DNA from: Prochlorococcus sp. AG-424-P18
Lineage (GTDB): Bacteria; Cyanobacteriota; Cyanobacteriia; PCC-6307; Cyanobiaceae
Assembly: GCA_003213235.1 (NCBI GenBank)
Contig: QCNJ01000001.1
Location: 156,638-220,637 of the forward strand
Direction: 5' to 3'
DNA: 64,000 nt
Of the stretch, positions 7,041 through 15,144 are shown piece by piece. Position 1 is the first letter of the stretch; every line of letters begins with the position of its first letter. Both the position numbers and the translations under genes were made by a program. The notes under the pieces were generated by a model that was given only the letters and a program-made list of their open reading frames with translations, was not told the origin of the DNA and made no database searches.

Positions 7041-7790
7041 ATGAAAACTTATTTAGAAGAACGAATTGAATGGTATGACGATAATTATAGAAATGGTAAT
7101 GCTTTAATCTCTGATAAGCAGTTCGACCAACTTGAAAAAAATTTATTAAGAACAAACCCAAATTGTGATTACTTTAAAAAGAAAAATAAACTAGTTTTAC
7201 CTTCATTAGAAAAGGATTCAATAGATGAATTTTTGAAAGGATTATTAGTAGATACCAGATTATTAATTGAACCAAAAATTGATGGTTGTGCTGTTGCTTT
7301 GCAATATAGGGATGGAACCTTGGAGAAAGCAATTTCAAGAAAAGGGCTAGACGTTACTAGTAAACTTATTAAAGTCCAAGACATTCCCAATAATCTCCCT
7401 TTAAGAGGAGTTCTTCAAGTTAGAGGTGAATTATATGCACCCAACCAAAGTCCAAATATCTCCCAGAGAATCGCTTCTGGATTTCTAAGAGCTAAAGAAG
7501 GATTTTCTGAAAGTCTTAGCTTCTGCGCATTTCAAATACTTAATTCAAAACTTAACCAATATGAGTCCAAAAAGAGTCTTTCAAATCTTGGCTTCATGAT
7601 CCCTCAGGATATTTCATGCAACTTTACGAGCCAAGTTGAAGTATTTAGAAAACAATGGCTAGAAGGAAAGCTTTTTAGTAAATATCCAACAGATGGAATA
7701 GTAGTAAAAATAAATTCTAGAAAATTACAATTGATTAGAGAAAAATCAAATTTAGATTATCCTTATTGGCAAGTGGCAATAAAACGTTAA
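7041..7790 (+). CDS. Stand-alone NAD-dependent DNA ligase adenylation domain
   Basis: A 249-residue protein related only to the N-terminal part of LigA. Residues 8-35 resemble domain Ia (Y...D..Y.....SD..FD.L), which binds NMN. The nucleotidyltransferase motifs follow: EPKIDG with catalytic Lys79, SRKG at 99-102, VRGEL at 127-131, DGIVVK at 218-223 and WQVAIK at 243-248. The OB fold, zinc finger, HhH and BRCT domains of the roughly 670-aa enzyme are missing. It could form an enzyme-AMP but its ability to seal nicks is doubtful; a role with other partners, or in RNA or protein adenylation, is inference. Its stop overlaps a 37-aa gene by one base. Confidence 0.8.
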   Translation: MKTYLEERIEWYDDNYRNGNALISDKQFDQLEKNLLRTNPNCDYFKKKNKLVLPSLEKDSIDEFLKGLLVDTRLLIEPKIDGCAVALQYRDGTLEKAISRKGLDVTSKLIKVQDIPNNLPLRGVLQVRGELYAPNQSPNISQRIASGFLRAKEGFSESLSFCAFQILNSKLNQYESKKSLSNLGFMIPQDISCNFTSQVEVFRKQWLEGKLFSKYPTDGIVVKINSRKLQLIREKSNLDYPYWQVAIKR

Positions 7791-7903
7791 TGGAATTAAT
7801 ACACCAGATTTTTCCTAGTTGGCATATTTACTTGGATATGTTTTTCGTTGGCTTTGCAACTTACAGTTTTCTAAGAATTAAGAAAAAAATAAAAACCAAA
7901 TAA
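7790..7903 (+). CDS. 37-aa membrane microprotein coupled to the ligase-like gene
   Basis: ATG at 7790 shares the last A of the ligase-like gene's TAA. The 37-codon frame has an aromatic hydrophobic segment (residues 7-28) and a very basic tail (RIKKKIKTK). The one-base overlap strongly suggests translational coupling. Function unknown. Confidence 0.5.
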   Translation: MELIHQIFPSWHIYLDMFFVGFATYSFLRIKKKIKTK

Positions 7904-7913
7904 AGTTTTTAAA

Positions 7914-8066
7914 TCATCCGTGGTCCTTAAGCATGGATTTAAGTTGTTCGCTGTCTAATTGTTCAAGATAATTTCTCATCGCCAACCAAGATCTTCTGCT
8001 TTCTAACTTTCCACTTTGTTTAAATAAATTTGCGGAAACTTGATCTATCAATTCTTTATGAGTCAT
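7914..8066 (-). CDS. Small hypothetical protein of the DUF1651 copy 2 operon
   Basis: A 50-residue helical, charged protein starting MTHKELIDQV and ending MLKDHG. The frame stays open to 8102, but the ATG at 8066 is preferred because it overlaps the 3' end of the 46-aa gene by 11 bases. It is the third cistron after DUF1651 copy 2. The regular helix pattern with RRSWLAMRNYLEQLDSEQL suggests a small DNA- or protein-binding helical bundle, but no family is recognised. Confidence 0.55.
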   Translation of the reverse strand: MTHKELIDQVSANLFKQSGKLESRRSWLAMRNYLEQLDSEQLKSMLKDHG

Positions 8067-8196
8067 ATTTATATTCTTCATCAAGTTCAATGACAACACC
8101 ATTAAAAAATTCTGCTAATAATTTTGATGGGTCTTGAATAGATATCTTTCTATCTGCTTTTAATAGTTTCTTTTTGATTGGATTTAAGTTAGTCAT
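8056..8196 (-). CDS. 46-aa basic/acidic hypothetical protein
   Basis: On the minus strand ATG at 8194-8196 overlaps the TGA of DUF1651 copy 2 (ATGA) and opens a 46-codon frame ending TAA at 8056. The N-terminus is basic (NPIKKKLLKADRK), the C-terminus acidic (ELDEEY). The overlap at both ends indicates a three-gene translationally coupled operon (8492 to 7914). Function unknown. Confidence 0.55.
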   Translation of the reverse strand: MTNLNPIKKKLLKADRKISIQDPSKLLAEFFNGVVIELDEEYKYDS

Positions 8197-8492
8197 ACTG
8201 ATTCAGGTAATTCAAGTTCTTCAAAAGTCCAACCTTCTAATTGAAGGTCGTGCCATTTGTCCCAAGCATTATCCAAATACATTTGAGTTGATGATTTAAT
8301 TGCCATTGGCTCACCAAGATCATTTGCATAATATGTATGAGCAAAAATTCTCATACTATTTCTTGGAGATTTTTTATTCCTTATAAATAAAATTAATCTG
8401 CTGCGGTCTGGACTAAGCAACCAACCACTTGGGGACTCATTACGATAACCGTAAGAAAAATTAGTCCAAACATTAGCTCCTCCTAAAGTCAT
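8193..8492 (-). CDS. DUF1651 family protein, copy 2
   Basis: A 99-residue soluble protein and paralog of the gene at 5756-6046. Shared features are the N-terminal G-x-A-x-V-x-T-x-F/Y start, SPSGWLL, AHTYYANDLGEP at about residues 51-62 and WHDLQLEGW near the C-terminus. It has the same type of promoter (8518-8547) but different downstream partners, so the promoter-plus-DUF1651 unit looks mobile or duplicated as a block. Confidence 0.75.
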   Translation of the reverse strand: MTLGGANVWTNFSYGYRNESPSGWLLSPDRSRLILFIRNKKSPRNSMRIFAHTYYANDLGEPMAIKSSTQMYLDNAWDKWHDLQLEGWTFEELELPESV

Positions 8493-8517
8493 TAATTAAT
8501 AATACATATGTACTATT

Positions 8518-8547
8518 AATATAAATACATTGGAAATGGATCGTCAA
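8518..8547 (-). promoter_or_regulatory. Near-consensus sigma-70 promoter of DUF1651 copy 2
   Basis: On the minus strand TTGACG (8542-8547), an 18-base spacer and TATATT (8518-8523) are followed by AATAGTACA, as at copy 1. The probable start site lies near 8510, leaving a leader of about 18 bases. AATACTTGACG and TATATTAATAGTACA are identical between copies while the spacer differs, so selection on the boxes is likely. Confidence 0.7.
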
Positions 8548-8592
8548 GTATTTTGGTAAAAAATTATTTACACGCATCAAAAATAAATTTGA

Positions 8593-8645
8593 TAAAAAAA
8601 TAAAATACCTACCAAAAGCCTGTAATAACAAGCAGTTTGATAGGT
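8593..8645 (-). terminator. Terminator of the purK-6S RNA unit
   Basis: On the minus strand ACCTATCAAACTG (8633-8645) pairs with CAG-GC-TTTTGGTAGGT (8607-8623) with one or two G-U pairs and a small bulge, followed by TTTTATTTTTTT. It lies directly after the structured RNA and fixes the direction of that RNA as minus. Confidence 0.75.
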
Positions 8646-8805
8646 AATACCGGATCCCCGTCAGTTCTCTGCTGCATCGACCTGGAAATGCCAGAAGAGG
8701 ATTCAAAGTGGGCTTTCGTTTCCGATTACAAGATCGGTTTACTACCGCATCACGACAGTCTCCTCATGTCGAAAGAGAGTCAGATCAGAGCACATAAAGA
8801 AGAAC
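8646..8805 (-). ncRNA. ssrS: 6S RNA
   Basis: A stretch of clearly higher GC content than its surroundings folds into one long rod: on the plus strand GGATC, CAGTTCTCT, ATCGAC and GAGGA of the first half pair in order with GATC, AGAGAGTC, GTCGA and TCCTC of the second half, capped by CCGAT-TACAAG-ATCGG (8727-8742), with a large central bubble. This is the 6S RNA architecture, a mimic of open promoters that binds RNA polymerase. The position just downstream of purK matches what is known for cyanobacterial 6S RNA (ssaA, Yfr7 in Prochlorococcus). Ends are estimates. Confidence 0.75.
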
Positions 8806-8844
8806 TTAACCAAAGATCTAGTAATCTAACTCTAACTTATTTTT

Positions 8845-10035
8845 TTATGCATTTGGAGATGGCCAAATGTCTCTTACCATAGTTAATAAAATTTGAGCTT
8901 CATCATATCTTTCTGAATGTGTTTTACCATTTAATAAAAATGTGATGTGGGCCATTTTTCTTCCCAGAATTTCGCGAGATTTGCCATAACAATGAATATT
9001 AGAACCTTCAATTTCAGATAACATTTTAATTCTGGTTTCCATTGAGATTGGGAAATTCTTTTTTAACCCCAGTAGATTTATCATAATTGCACCTTCACAC
9101 TTCATTTTAATTTCAGGTGGTATTATCCCAGAAGAAATGCAAACATATTGATCAAACTGACTTGAAGTGCAAGCTTCAATAGAGAAATGAGCTGAGTTAT
9201 GTGTTCTAGGAGCTATTTCATTAATTAGAAGACCATTATCTCCATAGAAGAATTCAATAGCTAAAACTCCAACGTAATTAAGTTCATTGACTATTGAAGA
9301 GAAAACATTTATTGCAAATAAGTTCAAATCATAATCATTTGATCCAGGTGCAAGAACCCAATCACAAACATAATTTGATTGGAACGTCTCAACTATTGGA
9401 AAGAATCTTATCTTACCGGTCCTATCTCTCGAACCGACAAGAGCCAGTTCTTTTTCATACTCTATCCATTCTTCTATTAACCATTCATCAGAATTATTCT
9501 CTGTTAAAAAAGAATCTAAATCTTCTTTTGTCTTTATTTTTCTATTCCCTTTGCCGTCATATCCACCTTTATTTGATTTTGCCATTAGAGGAAAAGTCCA
9601 ATTATTGATTTCCTCATCCGAGAGATTTTTAAAATCTTCAATACTTATCCATTTTGGACAGGGAATATTCATTCTATCTATTAATTTTTTTTGAGAAAAC
9701 CTATCTACTAATGGCTTAATTGCATTAAGGCTTGGAACAAAAATATCTTCATTGCCAATTAAATTTAATTTATCAATTTTTATCCATTCATTTTCAAAAA
9801 TTATTTTTTCACACTCATTAATTAGTGATTTATTTCCTCTTATCTTTAAAGGATCAGCTTCTATGACATGATCTGCTTTTGAACCAGCAGGATCATCACA
9901 AGATTTTGTTTGCACACATACTTCTAAATCTCTTTTTTTTGCTGCCTCGGTTAACATCAATGCCAGTTGACCACCTCCAATTATTCCTAGGGAATAATTT
10001 TTCTTAATATCGTTTATATTTTTTTTAAAACTCAT
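8845..10035 (-). CDS. purK: N5-carboxyaminoimidazole ribonucleotide synthase
   Basis: A 396-residue ATP-grasp protein. The N-terminal Rossmann-like motif LGIIGGGQLALML is at residues 16-28; the ATP-grasp core includes PLMAKSNKGGYDGKG at about 149-163 and the metal-binding EIAPRTHNS at about 269-277. It converts AIR, bicarbonate and ATP to N5-CAIR in purine synthesis. The length is normal. The gene is followed by 6S RNA and one terminator, so 6S may be partly co-transcribed with purK. The start has AAACTC just upstream and no SD. Confidence 0.95.
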   Translation of the reverse strand: MSFKKNINDIKKNYSLGIIGGGQLALMLTEAAKKRDLEVCVQTKSCDDPAGSKADHVIEADPLKIRGNKSLINECEKIIFENEWIKIDKLNLIGNEDIFVPSLNAIKPLVDRFSQKKLIDRMNIPCPKWISIEDFKNLSDEEINNWTFPLMAKSNKGGYDGKGNRKIKTKEDLDSFLTENNSDEWLIEEWIEYEKELALVGSRDRTGKIRFFPIVETFQSNYVCDWVLAPGSNDYDLNLFAINVFSSIVNELNYVGVLAIEFFYGDNGLLINEIAPRTHNSAHFSIEACTSSQFDQYVCISSGIIPPEIKMKCEGAIMINLLGLKKNFPISMETRIKMLSEIEGSNIHCYGKSREILGRKMAHITFLLNGKTHSERYDEAQILLTMVRDIWPSPNA

Positions 10036-10160
10036 AGCATGATTTTATTACCATTTCTAATTCTTAACAACTGAATTTTTAAGGATCTAGAGCTTAGATT
10101 TTGCTAATATATAAAGTATTTAATACCAAATATTTATAAATTTTAACTAAGGAATCAATT

Positions 10161-11253
10161 GTGAATAAGAGAAAAATATTAGTCCCATTAGGTGATAAGT
10201 CATACGAAGTAACTCTAGAAGCAGGGATACTGAATAATATCAGCGAAGAACTCTTAAAAATTGGAATAACAAAGAAAAGAAAAATACTTGTGATTTCAAA
10301 TGAAGAAATATCAAATTTGTATGGTGAGAAATTCTTAAATAATTTAAAAGATAATAAATTTCAGGCCAAAATGTTCCTTATCAAGGCTGGAGAATCATAT
10401 AAAAACTTAAAAACCTTAAGTGAAATATATGATGTAGCATTTGAATTTGGCTTAGATAGAAATTCAATAATTATTGCCCTTGGAGGAGGAATTGTTGGAG
10501 ATGTAAGTGGTTTTGCTGCTGCGACTTGGCTGAGAGGTATCGAATATATTCAGATTCCAACAACATTATTATCAATGGTTGATTCATCTGTGGGAGGAAA
10601 AACAGGAGTAAATCATCCAAAAGGTAAGAATTTAATTGGAGCTTTCAATCAACCTAAAGCAGTTTTTATTGATCCAGAAACTTTAAAAAGTTTGCCCAAA
10701 AGAGAATTTAGTGCAGGCATGGCTGAAGTAATAAAATACGGAGTAATAAGAGATAAAGAACTTTTCGAATACTTAGAAATTGAAAAAAAACAAAAATGAA
10801 CTTATAAATCTCAAAAATGAATATTTAATTAAAATAATTAATAGTTCAATAAAAACAAAGTCTAATGTTGTTTCTCAAGACGAACATGAAAATGGTGTTA
10901 GAGCAATATTGAATTATGGTCATTCTTTTGGTCACGTTATTGAAAATTTATGTGGATACGGCAAATTTCTGCATGGTGAGGCAATATCAATTGGTATGAA
11001 TATTGCGGGGAAAATAGCAATTGAAAAAGGGTTATGGTCTAAAGAAGAATTAGAGAGACAGCGAATTCTCTTGGAGAGTTATGATCTTCCTACCGAGATC
11101 CCCAAAATAAATAAAGAAGACGTTCTAACAATACTTATGGGTGATAAAAAAGTTCGTGATGGCAAAATGAGATTTATATTACCGAAAGAAATTGGTGCTG
11201 TTGATATATATGATGATGTGGAAGATTCATTATTTTTAAAGTTTTTTTCTTAA
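10161..11253 (+). pseudogene. aroB: 3-dehydroquinate synthase, split by a -1 frameshift in an A8 run
   Basis: Two overlapping frames together make a full AroB of about 363 residues. The N-terminal part (10161-10799, GTG start) has the NAD-binding [16 protein letters not shown] and [12 protein letters not shown] motifs. The C-terminal part (from about 10780 to 11253) has the metal ligands in [11 protein letters not shown] and LHGEAISIG. The break is at AAAAAAAA (10783-10790): one more A restores the reading EIEKKNKNEL. AroB makes dehydroquinate in the shikimate pathway and should be essential, so sequencing error or slippage at the A run is more likely than real loss. Its stop overlaps the convergent midA-like gene. 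Confidence 0.9.
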
Positions 11254-12440
11254 CGCAAACAGGTTGAATTTATATTCATTTTCTTCTCATTAAACTTTTT
11301 AAAAACAAACCACTTAAAATCACCTAAACAAACAGGATCTATAAGTCTAAGTAATGCCTCTCTTCTTAAAAGAGCATTTGATAAATTCTCCTTAAATTCT
11401 TTCTGAATCCCATAAAGTCTCTCAGCCAATCCAAGTGCCAATAAAGCCTCTCCTTGTTTTGTTATTCCAACAGTATCAAATCCAAGAGTCTCAGCATCAT
11501 TAATTAAAGTTTCTATGCACACATGAGATGTTAAATCGCAATTTCCAGGAGAATCTAGGACATTATTCTTCATTTTTTGATTTTCATATGAAACTATAGT
11601 CCCATCAGAATTCCTAGAGTTATAGTATTTTTTAGCTTCTTTAGCGTAATCAATTATCAATAAAATACCATTATTGATTTTCCCATAAATAGCTTCTAAC
11701 CATTTTGAGTTATCTACATGCCATTCTGTCGTCCATCCTTCAAGAGCATCTTCAGGCGGAATAGTTATTCCCAACTCACTTTTAGCAAGTTCAAAACTTT
11801 TTTCCAATTCACGTGTAATTGGCATCTTATCAAAAAATAATTTATGAGATTTTTTGTCTATAGAAACTGCTTGTCGAATTAGTTTTCCCTTAGAGAAGGT
11901 TATTCTTTCTACTGGCAAAGCATCCAAAACTTCATTTGCTAGAACTATGCCATTTATATTATTTTCCTCTACTTCATCCAAACCTTTCCATAAAATATCA
12001 ATACCTAAGTTCAAAAATTCCTCCAATTTATTTTTTTGTTTTTCTACCATCCCTTCATTAGGTTCAATAATTACAAAAGAAATACCTTCTAAAAAATTCT
12101 TGCTGTTTTCTAAAAAGTATTTAATTAATCCACTCATAAAGCTTCCATCTCCAGCTCCAAATTCAGTTACAGATAATGTCTCATTAGATAAAAAACTACT
12201 TTTGAACTGAATCAACCAATCTTCTATTTGTTTACCAACTAAAAAAGCAAAATCATCAGATAAAGATGGTGATGTGACAAAATCTCCTCGAACGCCTAAC
12301 TCAGCTTTACCGCTGCCGTAATAACCATTAATAGGATCATTTAATGCAAAATTCATAAAGTCATAAAAACTTATAGTCCCACCCATTTTTATTATTTTTT
12401 TTACTAACCAATCTGGATTATTCGCGGGTAAGCTATTCAT
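11250..12440 (-). CDS. MidA/NDUFAF7-type SAM-dependent methyltransferase
   Basis: A 396-residue protein of the DUF185/Methyltransf_28 family. Evidence is the N-terminal F-x-x-FM-x-x-AL-x-D-x-x-x-GYYG-x-G (residues 24-48), [11 protein letters not shown], the SAM-binding EFGAGDGSF (about 93-101) and [13 protein letters not shown] (about 167-179). In eukaryotes the homolog methylates an arginine of NADH dehydrogenase subunit NDUFS2; an equivalent role with the cyanobacterial NDH-1 complex is inference. Length is typical. It ends 4 bases inside the convergent aroB. Confidence 0.85.
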   Translation of the reverse strand: MNSLPANNPDWLVKKIIKMGGTISFYDFMNFALNDPINGYYGSGKAELGVRGDFVTSPSLSDDFAFLVGKQIEDWLIQFKSSFLSNETLSVTEFGAGDGSFMSGLIKYFLENSKNFLEGISFVIIEPNEGMVEKQKNKLEEFLNLGIDILWKGLDEVEENNINGIVLANEVLDALPVERITFSKGKLIRQAVSIDKKSHKLFFDKMPITRELEKSFELAKSELGITIPPEDALEGWTTEWHVDNSKWLEAIYGKINNGILLIIDYAKEAKKYYNSRNSDGTIVSYENQKMKNNVLDSPGNCDLTSHVCIETLINDAETLGFDTVGITKQGEALLALGLAERLYGIQKEFKENLSNALLRREALLRLIDPVCLGDFKWFVFKKFNEKKMNINSTCLR

Positions 12441-12471
12441 CGGCGAAAATATAAAGAGACAAAACTTATTT

Positions 12472-13269
12472 ATGCCTTCAAAGATTAACTATTTATTGGG
12501 AATATTTCTATCTATATTAGTTTTAATTTCACATAAACCCGTTTTCGCTATAAATAATCCAAATCTTTTACCAAAAGAAAAAACACCAGTAATTGATTTA
12601 GCTAAAACATTAAGCCCTAATCAGAAAAAATCTTTAGAAGACAAGCTTAATAAGCTTGAAATAGAAAGTGGATGGAAAATTAAATATTTATCTCAGTTTG
12701 AGAGTTCTCCTGGTAGTGCAATTAAGGACTATTGGGATTTAGATGAGACAAGTTTGTTGATAGTCGCTGATCCAAGAGGAGGAAATTTACTGAACTTTAA
12801 CGTCGGAGAGGCTTATTTTAATTTCATGCCAAGGTTATTTTGGGTTGAACTTCAAACAAGATTTGGTAATCAATATTATGTAAAAGATCATGGTGAGGAT
12901 GGCGCAGTATTAGATGCAATTAATTCAGTAAAGATTTGCCTTGAAAGAGGAGGTTGTCAAGTTGTTCCTGGCCTGCCCAAAGAACAATATATATGGACTT
13001 TATGTACATCTATTCTTGGAGGTTTAGTCGCGGGCTTCGCCTCTGCTCCAAGAAAAGAAGGTCAAGTGATATCAATTGGATTTTTAGCTCTTCTTTCTCC
13101 TTTATGGGGAATGTTATTTGGAATTTTTGGTTTAGCACCGATAATATCCAGAACAAGTGATCTTTTACCTTTATTAAAAAATGGTTTAGCTTTTACAGCA
13201 GCAGGAATTGCAGGTTATATCTTGTCTCAGACATTATTTTCAAGATATGAAAATCCCAAAAATACTTAA
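12472..13269 (+). CDS. TPM-domain (Psb32/TLP18.3-like) thylakoid protein
   Basis: A 265-residue protein with a signal-anchor (residues 7-26, ending FA-I), a TPM domain (about 38-165: VIDLAKTLSPNQKKSLEDKL, then SLLIVADPRGG and DAINSVKICL), and two or three membrane helices in the last 85 residues. The TPM fold in plant TLP18.3 and cyanobacterial Psb32 is linked to photosystem II repair; that role here is inferred from family and signal. It is divergent from the MidA-like gene with 31 bases between starts. Confidence 0.75.
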   Translation: MPSKINYLLGIFLSILVLISHKPVFAINNPNLLPKEKTPVIDLAKTLSPNQKKSLEDKLNKLEIESGWKIKYLSQFESSPGSAIKDYWDLDETSLLIVADPRGGNLLNFNVGEAYFNFMPRLFWVELQTRFGNQYYVKDHGEDGAVLDAINSVKICLERGGCQVVPGLPKEQYIWTLCTSILGGLVAGFASAPRKEGQVISIGFLALLSPLWGMLFGIFGLAPIISRTSDLLPLLKNGLAFTAAGIAGYILSQTLFSRYENPKNT

Positions 13270-13292
13270 AATATGATCAGAGATATTTAATC

Positions 13293-14126
13293 CTAAAAAA
13301 ATTTATCTTCTTCACAAATTACACCAGACTCTGAATACCATCGATGAGAAACATGCCTTAATTCCTTATTTTCAAACTCAATCCATGAAAAGTTAATTAG
13401 CAATTTTCCATCTTCATCAGTTTTATATCTTGGTACCACAGCAGTGTTGAAATAAATCGTTCCTTTGCTATCAATTTTAAACATCTCTCTTAAACCAAGA
13501 TTTCTTTTAAGCCGGTTGTGCATATGACCAAAAATTACAAGATCAACTTTTCTTCTCTTTTGTATTTGAGAAATAGCAGCAGACAAATCTCTATCTCCCC
13601 AATCTAAAGAGGGTAATTTCCAGTCTTTCCCACAAATGCTTTTAGGTTCTGAACCTAAACCTGAGGGACCAGCATGAGACATAATTATTAGAGGTATTTC
13701 TTCAACAGTCTCTTCTGAACATTTGATAATTTTAGTTATTGAATCTTGTTCGGTTATAGGTCCATAAACACCTTTAACTTCTTTTGAAAGATAATAGCCT
13801 CCGCCAGAACTACATGGTCTAGCAGACAATAAATTTATTTGATTATTAAAAACTTTCAAATCCCATGCACAATATTTTTCACCAAGAACACGTATCTGCT
13901 TTGAGAGAGTTTCGCCTGTAGAATCTTTTCCTCTATCATGATTTCCTAAAATCACAAAAGTAGGAATTTTGATCTTATTGATCTTTTTAATTATTTTGAC
14001 ACTTCCATCAGAAATATCACCAACAAATAAAACAATATTTGGTTTGATAATCGATAAAACTTTCAAGTCTAATTCAGACCATTGACCATGACAGTCACCA
14101 ACAATAGCAATTTTTAAATTTGTCAG
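13293..14126 (-). CDS. Calcineurin-like metallophosphoesterase (TIGR04168-like)
   Basis: The standard-start frame (TTG at 14066, 257 aa) would cut off the first metal motif. Upstream in frame the reading continues KIAIVGDCHGQW, the D-x-H motif needed for catalysis, back to a CTG at 14124-14126 with a TAA five codons earlier. I therefore extend the gene to 277 residues with CTG (or another non-standard) start. Further motifs are GDISDG, GNHDRGK, SHAGPSG and FGHMHNRL, which complete the two-metal site. Substrate unknown; the family is conserved in cyanobacteria and plastids. It is divergent from nadA. Confidence 0.8.
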   Translation of the reverse strand: MTNLKIAIVGDCHGQWSELDLKVLSIIKPNIVLFVGDISDGSVKIIKKINKIKIPTFVILGNHDRGKDSTGETLSKQIRVLGEKYCAWDLKVFNNQINLLSARPCSSGGGYYLSKEVKGVYGPITEQDSITKIIKCSEETVEEIPLIIMSHAGPSGLGSEPKSICGKDWKLPSLDWGDRDLSAAISQIQKRRKVDLVIFGHMHNRLKRNLGLREMFKIDSKGTIYFNTAVVPRYKTDEDGKLLINFSWIEFENKELRHVSHRWYSESGVICEEDKFF

Positions 14127-14229
14127 AATTTTTTCTGTTTAAAGGCATATAATCTATTTAGAGATATTCTAAATCCTGACCAGTATAACTTCTACTGCAA
14201 AACAGAAATCAGTTCAAAACCAAGAGGAT

Positions 14230-15144
14230 TTGATTTCTGAAATAAAGGAGCGTTGCAAAAAAGCTAATGCAATTATTCTTGCGCACTATTATCAAGCACC
14301 AGAGATTCAGGAAATTGCAGATTTTATTGGAGATTCATTAGATCTTTCTAGGAAAGCTGAAAATAATGACGCAGATATAATAATTTTTTGCGGTGTGCAT
14401 TTTATGGCCGAAACCGCAAAAATACTTAGTCCTAATAAAACAGTCCTATTACCAGATATTGACGCAGGATGCTCATTAGCAGACGATTGTCCTTCAGATA
14501 AATTTCAAAAATTCAGGGAAGAAAATCCAGATCACTATGTCGTAAGTTATATAAATTGCACTGCAGAAGTAAAAGCTCAAAGTGATCTGATATGTACAAG
14601 CAGTAATGCAGTCTCATTAATTAAAAAGATACCTGAAGATAAAAAGATAATATTTGCGCCAGATCAGAACCTTGGGAGATGGGTACAGAAAAATTCAGGA
14701 AGAGATCTTAAATTATGGCCTGGCAGCTGCATCGTTCATGAATCATTTAGTGAAGAAGCACTTCTAAAATTAAAATATCAAAATCCAGGATCAAAAGTAA
14801 TTGCCCATCCTGAATGTAGTCAAAATTTACTAATTCTCTCAGACTTTATTGGATCAACAAGTAAGCTGCTTGATTACGTAAGTAAAGATCCATCTAAAAC
14901 TTACATGGTACTAACTGAACCTGGAATAATTCATCAAATGAAAAAGAAAGAACCTAATAAAATTTTTATTGAAGTCCCAGATGTAGAAGGTTGTAAATGT
15001 AACGAGTGTCCATATATGAAATTAAATACTTTAGAAAAAATTCTTGATTGTTTGAAAAATAATTCCCCGTCTATCGAACTAGACCCAGAAATAATAAGAA
15101 GAGCCTATGTGCCAATAAAGAGAATGCTGGATATGAGTAATTAA
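14230..15144 (+). CDS. nadA: Quinolinate synthase
   Basis: A 304-residue protein that condenses iminoaspartate with dihydroxyacetone phosphate to quinolinate in NAD synthesis. Motifs are AHYYQAPEIQEIADFIGDSL, the iron-sulfur cysteines in AGCSLADDCP (about residue 78-85), GSCIVHE, HPECS and GCKCNECPYM. The listed start is TTG. The frame stays open 18 codons further to CTG at 14176, just after a TATAAT (14148-14153), giving an N-terminus MTSITSTAKQKS; that longer form is quite possible. The gene is transcribed away from the phosphoesterase. Confidence 0.93.
   Translation: MISEIKERCKKANAIILAHYYQAPEIQEIADFIGDSLDLSRKAENNDADIIIFCGVHFMAETAKILSPNKTVLLPDIDAGCSLADDCPSDKFQKFREENPDHYVVSYINCTAEVKAQSDLICTSSNAVSLIKKIPEDKKIIFAPDQNLGRWVQKNSGRDLKLWPGSCIVHESFSEEALLKLKYQNPGSKVIAHPECSQNLLILSDFIGSTSKLLDYVSKDPSKTYMVLTEPGIIHQMKKKEPNKIFIEVPDVEGCKCNECPYMKLNTLEKILDCLKNNSPSIELDPEIIRRAYVPIKRMLDMSN

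Noticed and set aside
8637..8882. 81-codon plus-strand frame over the GC-richer patch after purK
   Set aside because: The bases fold as a long rod with a minus-strand terminator and sit after purK, the 6S RNA position; the peptide has no start support and runs into purK.
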